Below, piece by piece: positions 1-5,987 of a DNA stretch of 7,649 nt (positions are counted from its first letter, which is position 1; each line of letters starts with the position of its first letter). This DNA comes from Desulfobacterales bacterium. Its GTDB lineage: Bacteria > Desulfobacterota > Syntrophobacteria > B119-G9. The notes beneath the pieces were generated by a model. It was not told the DNA's origin. It worked only from the letters and a program-made list of their open reading frames with translations, and ran no database searches. The translations under genes and the position numbers were made by a program. The DNA is taken from positions 1 to 7,649 of the forward strand of contig JALXAI010000119.1 in the NCBI GenBank assembly GCA_026992215.1, written 5' to 3'.

Positions 1-236
1 ACAACAATTTTTTCGTCGCATTCCTTTATGAATTTCAGGAGTTGCAGACCGTCGTATTCTGGCATTTTTAAATCAAGAAAAACTATGTCGAAGGCACCTT
101 CTTTTACAAGATGATGGCACTCTGAAGCATCCGTCGTGGAAGTAACATCAAACCCTTCCCTGGTCAGCAAGCTCTGAAAGAGTTCACAAAAACCTTCTTC
201 GTCATCAACAACCAGAATCCTGCCTTTTTTCGACAT
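1..236 (-). CDS. Response regulator, receiver domain (3' part outside window)
   Basis: The first 78 codons of a two-component response regulator are visible; the rest lies beyond the left edge. The protein opens with MSKKGRILVVDDEEG, giving the acidic Mg-binding pair D11/D12 at the end of strand beta-1. FLDLKMPEYDG follows at residues 53-63, with D55 as the predicted phosphoacceptor. The Thr/Ser and Lys switch residues and any output domain are not visible, so it could be a single-domain CheY-like protein, an NtrC-type AAA+ activator or another class. The ATG lies 32 bp inside the end of the kinase gene and has a strong Shine-Dalgarno, so the two are probably translationally coupled and form a cognate pair. 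The receiver identity is very secure; the subfamily is unknown. Confidence 0.93.
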   Translation of the reverse strand, partial: MSKKGRILVVDDEEGFCELFQSLLTREGFDVTSTTDASECHHLVKEGAFDIVFLDLKMPEYDGLQLLKFIKECDEKIV

Positions 237-1764
237 GACTAGGCTCCTTCACCGGGATTATGATACTGAAAATGCTGCCCTTACCGGGCGCACTTTTTAT
301 TTTCAAGAGTCCTCCGTTTCTTCGAATCAGTTTCCAACAAATGGATAATCCCAATCCAGTCCCCTTTTTCTTTGTCGTAAAAAAAGGGTTAAATATTTTC
401 TGTAAGTCTTCCTCCGAAATACCACAACCTTCGTCCTGAACACTTATACAGATCGCAGGATCCCCGACCCTAAACTCCTTTTCCAGTTTCGGAAGCCTCC
501 TTGAACAATCCATTTTTTCATCAACAAGCAGGAGTGATTCGGGGCGTACTACAGGTAACGACAACTGCAGACAATCTTCCCTGCGTAATTTGATGATCTG
601 TGACTTCACCACCACAGAACCTCCTTCCGGCATTGCCTGCACGGCATTCTTAAACAGGTTCAAAAGTACCTGCTCCAGGTGCTCCGGATCCACTTCAACA
701 CGAGGAATACTGGCATCCAGGTCACAGTGCATGGTAATACCGGAAAGTTCCGGATAAAAAAAGAACTGCACTGTCTCTTTAATAATCTCATTGACATCTA
801 TAAGCCTTTTCCTGGGCTCTCCAGGGTGAGCAAAAGCCAGCAAGTCCTGAATTATCTTCATGCACCTTCCCAGTTCCTTCTCGATCCTTTTAAGCATCCC
901 GTAATGCTCATGATCCTCGGGAATCTCATCCAGGATATGCTGGGCAAAACCCAGAATGATTCCGAGAGGGTTATTAAGTTCATGCGATATACCCGCGGCA
1001 AACTCCCCAAGGGCCGTCAAACTGCCAGCCTGAACCAACGATTCCTGGATTACTTCAAGGTCCCCGGTTGTTTTCCTTAACCGTCTTCGGAGTTGCTGAA
1101 TCTCACTCTTCATCTCCTCGTTATCCATCCGTAGCCTCTTTAAGTCCTCCTGCATCCTGGTAATTAACTTTTCGGCGGAACTTATCAGATCCGAGATCGA
1201 CGAATCCCGGCTTTTCCCACAAACATTTGAAAGAAAACTGCGGCAGTGCTCTGTTTCTTTGGTATTCCGAAAACCTGCTACCATTCGCCCACCCAATGCC
1301 AGGAAAAGAATAATTGCGGCCATGAGCCATAGGGGCAACAGTAGCAACACAGCGTTCTTGAAGCTCCAGGGTGTTACCTGCAAAACAATAAAAAAGCCGC
1401 CCCTGGGTATGATCTCGTATTCGCCTTTTTCGCTTATAACCTCGGAACCCGTATCCCTTGCGAGTTTCAGGTCATGCCACAACTGTGGAGTATCAATCAC
1501 TATTTCCCCTCTGACGGGATCAAAACGATGGTCAATTATACAAAAGGTTACCGGTGAATCCTTTTTGACGGCAATATTCGAGAGCACTTTCAAGTCTTCG
1601 GACTTTGATGCGTTCAGGATTTGTCCCAGCTGTTTTAAGTATGTTTTTGCCTCCGAAGAACGCCTGTAGTAAAAGACAAAACTTATCGTAAAGCAGACCA
1701 GAAATACCCCCAGCAAGAACAAAAAAAACCGGAAATCTTTTGTCGCAAAATTTTTACCTGGCAT
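205..1764 (-). CDS. Membrane sensor histidine kinase (HisKA + HATPase_c)
   Basis: This is a 519-residue sensor kinase if started at the ATG at 1764. A TTG directly before it (1767) would add one residue; the ATG is preferred because AGGA lies 9 nt upstream of it. Numbering is from the ATG. A first membrane segment spans about 11-33 and a second about 137-159, enclosing a roughly 100-residue extracytoplasmic sensor with no domain I can name. Residues about 190-245 are charged and heptad-like (coiled coil), and no clear HAMP is seen. The H-box EFAAGISHELNNPLG carries the predicted phosphoacceptor H261. The ATPase domain has the N-box (N369, N373), G1 DEGCG at 444-448, F-box FNPFFTTKKKG, and G2 GTGLGLS at 468-474. 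The layout resembles NtrB/ZraS-type kinases that often serve sigma-54 activators. About 60 residues separate the N-box glycines from G1, far more than usual. It overlaps the regulator gene by 32 bp. Confidence 0.95.
   Translation of the reverse strand: MPGKNFATKDFRFFLFLLGVFLVCFTISFVFYYRRSSEAKTYLKQLGQILNASKSEDLKVLSNIAVKKDSPVTFCIIDHRFDPVRGEIVIDTPQLWHDLKLARDTGSEVISEKGEYEIIPRGGFFIVLQVTPWSFKNAVLLLLPLWLMAAIILFLALGGRMVAGFRNTKETEHCRSFLSNVCGKSRDSSISDLISSAEKLITRMQEDLKRLRMDNEEMKSEIQQLRRRLRKTTGDLEVIQESLVQAGSLTALGEFAAGISHELNNPLGIILGFAQHILDEIPEDHEHYGMLKRIEKELGRCMKIIQDLLAFAHPGEPRKRLIDVNEIIKETVQFFFYPELSGITMHCDLDASIPRVEVDPEHLEQVLLNLFKNAVQAMPEGGSVVVKSQIIKLRREDCLQLSLPVVRPESLLLVDEKMDCSRRLPKLEKEFRVGDPAICISVQDEGCGISEEDLQKIFNPFFTTKKKGTGLGLSICWKLIRRNGGLLKIKSAPGKGSIFSIIIPVKEPSHVEKRQDSGC
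244..249 (-). promoter_or_regulatory. Ribosome binding site for the response regulator
   Basis: On the minus strand AAGGAG stands 7 nt before the ATG at 236, inside the 3' end of the histidine kinase gene. It decides the start of the regulator and supports coupled translation from the overlapping kinase frame. Confidence 0.75.
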
Positions 1765-1783
1765 CAAAATTTATCCTGGCATC
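1747..1783 (-). repeat. Imperfect tandem duplication across the kinase start codon
   Basis: Two adjacent copies of a block of 18-19 bp lie over the translation start. On the minus strand the first is GATGCCAGGATAAATTTT (1783-1766) and the second GATGCCAGGTAAAAATTTT (1765-1747). The second copy carries the likely kinase ATG. The first copy also contains ATGCCAGGATAA, a three-codon Met-Pro-Gly-stop frame directly upstream. The AGGA of the first copy doubles as the Shine-Dalgarno for the second. Confidence 0.8.
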
Positions 1784-1830
1784 GATACCGGATTGTTTAC
1801 CGGGAACAAGATTGTCTTTTTACCAAAACG

Positions 1831-2817
1831 TTAATGTTTATGGCCTTTTCCAAAGGTATCGTGCATAGTGCTGCTGCTGGTGCCATGCATTGACTCGTCC
1901 ACCGAGTAGTGCCCGCCTGGTTTTCTCATAGATTCGTGTTTTGAGCTCTCTACGCTATCCATGCATCCTGAGCTGTCAAAGGATTTGCTCATCATTCCGA
2001 AAGTTCCTTCCTCATTGTCCATCATTGCCATATCGCTGTCATCTTCCGTAGGCGAATACCCCCGGGGAAACTGCCCCCTGTATCGTGAACCAGCTTCCCT
2101 CCCGAAATGCATGATTTCCAGGCCCAGGTGCAATTTTTCCACTTCCCTGTATTTCTTATACAACACTTTGTTTAACTTCCCGGGTTTCGAGGGAACCCGA
2201 TTACGAATTATCCTTGAAAAACTCTTTGATTTCACCAGCACGGATTTCTCCGGCATCTCCGGATTCCAGAAATAAACTTTCCCTTTCCAGACCAAGAGAA
2301 TACATTTATCAGGTTCCGTGTAATCAACAACAAACCTGGTTCCTGACACCCCGGCCATCCCTATAGGGGTTGTAACTATCATTGGCAACCCTTTAAACCT
2401 GCTTTTGACAAGCACGTAAATTTTTCCGTGTTTAAGTTTTACTAATGTTCCTTTCTCCCGCTCAATTTTCCCCCTGTAGCCAGCAGTCCTGAAAAGTTCA
2501 CTTACCTTCTCGTTGAGGGTCATTACCTGTACTTCCGTATCCTCAGCAATTCTGATCAAAGCTCGCTTTCTTAAAAGGATATCCGCGAAGGCATGCTGAG
2601 TAGTTTTCACCCTGCTCCCCATATTAAGGATCATCCACTTGGTTGCAGGTTCCCATGGGCCCGAGCCTGATCTCATCACTAGCACCGTTCCATGGATTTT
2701 CACAATGGTTGCTTTCATTTTTTGTGCCCCGATAGCTACGTGAAAACATCCCAGAACAAGCACCAGGGGTAACCAAAATAGCGTCTTTAGGATTCTGTAT
2801 TTATAAAATTTGCACAT
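1831..2817 (-). CDS. Secreted FecR-domain protein with Met/His/Ser-rich C-terminal tail
   Basis: A 328-residue exported protein. Residues 1-31 form a signal sequence (hydrophobic core about 12-30) with a possible signal peptidase I site after A31. LVLGC at 20-24 also fits a lipobox, so lipoprotein attachment at C24 is an alternative. The FecR domain covers about 35-185: PWEPATKWMILNMGSRV (54-70), then FADILLRKRALIRIAEDTEV, then the hallmark TTPIGMAGVSGTRF (149-162). Unlike FecR of iron-dicitrate signalling it has no cytoplasmic anti-sigma helix, and no sigma factor gene is adjacent. Residues 190-250 are basic. From about 254 to 328 the chain is low-complexity, with 9 Met, 6 His and 15 Ser among acidic residues, ending HDTFGKGHKH. 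It starts 17 bp inside the CHASE2 gene behind a good Shine-Dalgarno, so the two products are probably made together and may interact in the periplasm. The domain call is firm; the ligand is unknown. Confidence 0.9.
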   Translation of the reverse strand: MCKFYKYRILKTLFWLPLVLVLGCFHVAIGAQKMKATIVKIHGTVLVMRSGSGPWEPATKWMILNMGSRVKTTQHAFADILLRKRALIRIAEDTEVQVMTLNEKVSELFRTAGYRGKIEREKGTLVKLKHGKIYVLVKSRFKGLPMIVTTPIGMAGVSGTRFVVDYTEPDKCILLVWKGKVYFWNPEMPEKSVLVKSKSFSRIIRNRVPSKPGKLNKVLYKKYREVEKLHLGLEIMHFGREAGSRYRGQFPRGYSPTEDDSDMAMMDNEEGTFGMMSKSFDSSGCMDSVESSKHESMRKPGGHYSVDESMHGTSSSTMHDTFGKGHKH

Positions 2818-5011
2818 AATCTTTTACCACCTCGACCAGTTTTCCCCGTATGGATAACATTATCTTCGTAATCCCGGGATCGAACATTGTTCCCGAGTGA
2901 GCACTTATTTTCTTGAGAAATTCATCCGTAATATTAGCTACGTTCATCTCTTGCTTTCTTTCAACCCCTTGTTGCACGTAAACCATGAAGGTATCTGAAA
3001 TCATTATAATCCTCGATTCAAAGGGGATTTCTGCTCCTTCAAGACCATCCGGGTATCCTTTCCCATCGTATCTTTCATGATGATGATAAACAATGCGGGC
3101 ACCTTTTTTCAGAAACGGGATATTATTGAGAATTTCAAAACCCAAGACCGGATGGGTCTCTATCCATATCCGTTCTTCCGGGGTCAAGTCGTTCCATTCC
3201 AAAACCTTGTTCGGCATGCTCAGCAATCCAATATCGTGAAATAAAGCAGCTTCCCGAAGAATGCGGACTTCTCCGTTGCTAAGGCCAGCGGCAACTCCCA
3301 GCAATTCTGATATTCTTGCTACGAATACGGAATGACGATAAAGATCGGGTGACTTGTGCTCCATGGTTTTCAACAGGGCATGCCGTACTCCTTCGCTGGC
3401 TATTTTAAGCTGCGACAAGAGAAGGCGGTTCCTGAGAAGAACACCGGTATGAGTCGCAAAATCTTCTGCCTTTTTCACATCCGCTCGACCAAAGGCATTT
3501 GAGTTCTTTCCAAGCAGATACCACCCCAAATTTTCGTTCATGTTGGCTATTTCAATCAGTAACCATGTTTTTGATTGCCTCAATGCCCATTGTTTCAACT
3601 TCTCCCCGAGATTTTCGAAGGATTCATTCGCGTTAAGCAAGTAGCTCAATTCCAGTGGCAGATTTTTTTCTGGAGGCCATTCAAGCACGTTAACCTCGGC
3701 GTCTCCTGTCCTGAAAATCCCGTACACCCTGTCAGCCTTAACAGTGTCGGCGAGCAGGCTGCAAAGATACTCTGGTGAGGATGACTGGAAGAGGGAACTT
3801 AATCTCCGCAGGTGTTCTCTCCTATCCTCAAGCCCCTTTCTGTAGGACCATAGTCTATGGGCAAAGGCCAAGAGAATTCCGGAAATCCAGGAAAGACCAA
3901 CGGGCGTAACAGGAACAACAACCAGCAAAAGTGCGTACAATGAGGCACCAACGGCCCAGGTGGCGACAAGCCCCAGCAGAAGCAATCCCAGGCCGGTTAA
4001 AGGTGGAGCCGTTTCACCTGCAAACCCGGCACTGATTCCCGCCAACACCATGATTATTAACCACAACCACACCGGTGCATCATAAGGTATTGCTTTGCTC
4101 AAAACAGCTTCCACCACGTTTGCATGGATTTCAACTCCCGGCATGGCTCCTTCCTTGATAAAAGGAGTGACCCACCTATCTGATATACCTGACGTAGTAA
4201 CTCCAATTATTACTGCTTTTCCACGAAAAACTTCTTCTGGCACCTCCCCGAAAAGCACACTTGCAGCACTTACCCTGGGAACGGTCCTTAGCCCTCCCCG
4301 GTACCCGATATAAAAACTCCCCTGATTGTCAACGGGAATTATAAAGTCCCCCATGACTACCCTGTTTCCAGAAAAAATTATCTCCTGTTTTTTCTCGTTC
4401 TGATAGGCCATGGCAATTTCAATGCCGAAAGCAGGCACCGAGTTCTTCCCGTCAGACAAAAATATCGGAATCCTCCTGACCACGCCGTCGGCATCATAAA
4501 TCATTGCTATGTGACCGATGGCATAAGCATGCTTGCAAAGAAGTGGCTCCGGAAACAATATCTTATCAACCCTAACTCCCCTGTGACTAATCTTCCTGCC
4601 AAGCGGTTCATCTGAATAGGCGCTTAAAACTACTCTGGTACCAATCATGGCGCCGGCTAGAACTTCGTCACCGCTTTTTTTTGAATCAAGCATCAGGTCA
4701 AAGGCTATAACCCTCGCTCCGGCTTTCTTGAGGTTCGTTACCAGCTCGGCATAAATCTTTCTAGGCCACGGCCAAGGCCCCACCCGTCTTATCGAATCTT
4801 CGTCAATTGCAACAATTACCACCCTGCTCTTGTTCCGGCTCCTTGGAATCCTGATGAAAGTATCAAGAGAAATCAGATCAATATGAGACCGGAACGGTTC
4901 AAGGAAAGGACATAGCGAGAGAACCAATGAGAGTAAAACCGCTCCTAGTCCCAGCAGCAGACCTGATTTATTTAAACTTTTCCAAGTCACAGTAGTGTTC
5001 CCGTTCAACAC
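2801..5011 (-). CDS. CHASE2 sensor protein with GAF-like region and HD-GYP-type output domain
   Basis: A 736-residue membrane sensor. A first membrane segment lies at about 17-36. The extracytoplasmic CHASE2 domain follows (about 43-310), with typical VVIVAIDEDSIRRVGPWPWPR (64-84), GARVIAFDLMLDS and GVEIHANVVEAVL motifs. About three membrane segments lie at 313-386. Residues 400-535 look like a degenerate GAF domain. The C-terminus (about 545-725) is HD-GYP-type: H560, H592-D593, H620, H644-H645, the intact DGKGYPDGL around 649-656, and D673. Canonical HD-GYP proteins hydrolyse c-di-GMP or related cyclic dinucleotides. Here HDxGK is HDIGL (L596) and the DAxTxxRPY segment after D673 is replaced, so activity is uncertain. 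The start is unclear: the first possible codon is GTG at 5011, just after an in-frame TGA, with no visible Shine-Dalgarno. A GTG seven codons later has GGGA 8 nt upstream. Most CHASE2 proteins I know of end in a cyclase, GGDEF or kinase domain. Confidence 0.9.
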   Translation of the reverse strand: MLNGNTTVTWKSLNKSGLLLGLGAVLLSLVLSLCPFLEPFRSHIDLISLDTFIRIPRSRNKSRVVIVAIDEDSIRRVGPWPWPRKIYAELVTNLKKAGARVIAFDLMLDSKKSGDEVLAGAMIGTRVVLSAYSDEPLGRKISHRGVRVDKILFPEPLLCKHAYAIGHIAMIYDADGVVRRIPIFLSDGKNSVPAFGIEIAMAYQNEKKQEIIFSGNRVVMGDFIIPVDNQGSFYIGYRGGLRTVPRVSAASVLFGEVPEEVFRGKAVIIGVTTSGISDRWVTPFIKEGAMPGVEIHANVVEAVLSKAIPYDAPVWLWLIIMVLAGISAGFAGETAPPLTGLGLLLLGLVATWAVGASLYALLLVVVPVTPVGLSWISGILLAFAHRLWSYRKGLEDRREHLRRLSSLFQSSSPEYLCSLLADTVKADRVYGIFRTGDAEVNVLEWPPEKNLPLELSYLLNANESFENLGEKLKQWALRQSKTWLLIEIANMNENLGWYLLGKNSNAFGRADVKKAEDFATHTGVLLRNRLLLSQLKIASEGVRHALLKTMEHKSPDLYRHSVFVARISELLGVAAGLSNGEVRILREAALFHDIGLLSMPNKVLEWNDLTPEERIWIETHPVLGFEILNNIPFLKKGARIVYHHHERYDGKGYPDGLEGAEIPFESRIIMISDTFMVYVQQGVERKQEMNVANITDEFLKKISAHSGTMFDPGITKIMLSIRGKLVEVVKDYVQIL
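2827..2833 (-). promoter_or_regulatory. Ribosome binding site for the FecR-domain gene
   Basis: GAGGTGG on the minus strand lies 9 nt before the ATG at 2817, within the last codons of the CHASE2 gene. It fixes the FecR start and supports translational coupling across the 17-bp overlap. Confidence 0.7.
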
Positions 5012-5115
5012 AAAAGCGCGATGGTGAATTCATACGATTGCAATATTTAAACCCTGAGCAAGCGGTAGGTCTACTGTTTTTTATTGCACAGTTTCCTGAA
5101 AGAGCAGGATAAACC

Positions 5116-5133
5116 TGGCAAATGCCTTCCCAA
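5116..5133 (-). promoter_or_regulatory. Candidate sigma-54 (-24/-12) promoter for the leftward operon
   Basis: On the minus strand TTGGGAAGGCATTTGCCA matches the RpoN pattern TTGGCACGN4TTGCW at the invariant GG and GC, which are separated by exactly 10 nt, and at the full TTGC. The CACG part matches only 2 of 4. The start site would be near 5106, leaving a leader of about 95 nt before the GTG at 5011. A match of this quality can occur by chance in a region this long, so this is a candidate only. A sigma-54 promoter would suit an NtrB-like kinase/regulator operon. Confidence 0.3.
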
Positions 5134-5175
5134 GCCACGCACTGGCTACATAACGATAAATTGTTGTCACATGCT

Positions 5176-5224
5176 TGCACCAGATCAGCCGTATCAGACA
5201 GTACCGATTCCGCAGTGCACCAGA
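5176..5224. repeat. Pair of direct repeats 40 bp apart
   Basis: TGCACCAGA occurs exactly at 5176-5184 and again at 5216-5224, a spacing of 40 bp, close to four helical turns. Measured from the start site predicted for the sigma-54-like promoter they lie at roughly -70 to -78 and -110 to -118, where enhancer-type activator sites are commonly found. No protein can be assigned to them. Confidence 0.4.
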
Positions 5225-5281
5225 AATAGGTTTACCATACTTGAGTAATTTGAAAATGGTCATGTTATGTACATGTTTCCT

Positions 5282-5308
5282 TAGAGTCGCGCTCTTATCG
5301 CAACTCTA
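5282..5308 (-). repeat. Inverted repeat / stem-loop in the intergenic region
   Basis: The arms TAGAGTCGCG (5282-5291) and CGCAACTCTA (5299-5308) pair over 10 positions around a 7-nt loop. On the minus-strand RNA the one non-Watson-Crick pair becomes a U-G wobble; on the plus-strand RNA it is a C-A mismatch. No U-run follows on either side, so it is not an obvious terminator. It may be an operator or a structured RNA element. Confidence 0.5.
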
Positions 5309-5833
5309 CATGTCAGCGCGATAACAGCGGTTCATTTCTATAGCATATTTCCCGGACCAATCCCTGCTCTAAATGGCGTTTATTATCTCTTAGCACTTCT
5401 CACTGAACGAGTCAGCCTAAAGTAAGTGTCGAAATACCCCCGGACTCGATCCAGCCATGGTAAACCAGAAAATCCCACCGATCACCCGGAAATTCTTATA
5501 CTTTCTCACGGTTCCAGGCCGCACCAGTTCATGATAGCCAGCAGTCTCCTTTTAAGGACAACTGTCACTTAATTTACACAGTATGTAGTCAAAAGAAAAC
5601 AATTGCTATTTCTCAGGCATACTCGCAGGGTATTTCTCGGCTGGCTTCCATGTTTTTTACGCTACAAATACAATTCTACACTGAACTTCATTGACTATTT
5701 TAGAAAAACGTTATAGATGAAAGTGAAGTAATACGGGTTTCTTAGAAAGAGGGTATTGGCCCCACTTATCCTTGACCGGTGACCTCGTAACAGACACAGA
5801 AATCAGAATGTCCGAATTTTCAAATACGACCTT

Positions 5834-5851
5834 CGAGTTTTCTAAAACTCG
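5834..5851. promoter_or_regulatory. Perfect 8-bp-arm palindrome, possible operator
   Basis: CGAGTTTT-CT-AAAACTCG is a perfect dyad with only two central bases, more like a dimeric-protein binding site than a hairpin. A partial second left arm, ATACGA at 5824-5829, could pair with TCGTAT just right of the dyad. It lies about 75-90 bp upstream of the proposed -35 of the rightward outer-membrane gene. Confidence 0.4.
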
Positions 5852-5923
5852 TATCTTGTTTGACATCTTTCCACGATAACGTAGTCAGTGTTGAACCCAG
5901 AAAGGAATGAAATATGCACCGGG

Positions 5924-5952
5924 TTGATTAAACTTTCCTTAATTAATAGTAT
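5924..5952 (+). promoter_or_regulatory. Candidate sigma-70-type promoter for the outer-membrane gene
   Basis: TTGATT (5924-5929, 4 of 6 to TTGACA) and TAGTAT (5947-5952, 4 of 6 to TATAAT) are 17 bp apart, the ideal spacing. Transcription would start near 5959, about 29 nt before the ATG at 5988. The spacer contains the AT-rich palindrome TTAATTAA. Confidence 0.4.
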
Positions 5953-5975
5953 CGGCGACAAAACAAAAAGAAATC

Positions 5976-5980
5976 GGAGG
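5976..5980 (+). promoter_or_regulatory. Ribosome binding site for the outer-membrane gene
   Basis: GGAGG sits 7 nt before the ATG at 5988 and fixes that start, which is also the one giving a proper signal peptide. Confidence 0.75.
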
Positions 5981-5987
5981 CGTAGCA

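Larger units (their letters stand above)
5012..5987. other. Long divergent intergenic region, no convincing gene
   Basis: These 976 bp separate the leftward signalling operon from the rightward outer-membrane gene. Short open frames on the minus strand at 4968-5180 and 5081-5263 overlap each other and the CHASE2 start. They have no domain and no good ribosome site, and I do not call them. Besides the sites listed separately there is a small dyad CATGT-tatgt-ACATG at 5261-5275. A weak sigma-70-like pair, TTGACT (5691-5696) and TATAGA (5712-5717), lies on the plus strand with a short 15-bp spacer. I recognise no tRNA or known riboswitch. The length is far more than two ordinary promoters need. 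Confidence 0.6.

Noticed and set aside
679..1080. 133-residue plus-strand open frame inside the kinase
   Set aside because: It is antisense to the conserved kinase core, which fully explains the sequence.
1768..1830. Terminator between the FecR and kinase genes
   Set aside because: Only a weak TTGTT/AACAA pairing is visible, with no GC-rich stem followed by a T-run.
1831..2817. FecR protein as an anti-sigma factor of iron-dicitrate type
   Set aside because: It begins with a signal peptide, lacks the N-terminal cytoplasmic anti-sigma helix, and no ECF sigma or TonB receptor gene is in the window.
4968..5180. Cys-rich 70-residue minus-strand open frame
   Set aside because: It overlaps the CHASE2 start in another frame, has no good ribosome site and no recognisable metal-binding spacing; it is likely chance.
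5081..5263. 60-residue minus-strand open frame
   Set aside because: It overlaps the previous frame and the promoter candidate, and has no domain or signal sequence.
5860..5888. TTGACA at 5860-5865 as a promoter -35
   Set aside because: At 17-bp spacing the -10 would be AGTCAG, which is poor; the pair at 5924-5952 is better placed for the gene.
5012..5987. Cyclic-di-GMP (GEMM) riboswitch or other known leader
   Set aside because: I looked for the conserved GEMM cores on both strands because of the HD-GYP gene and saw none.
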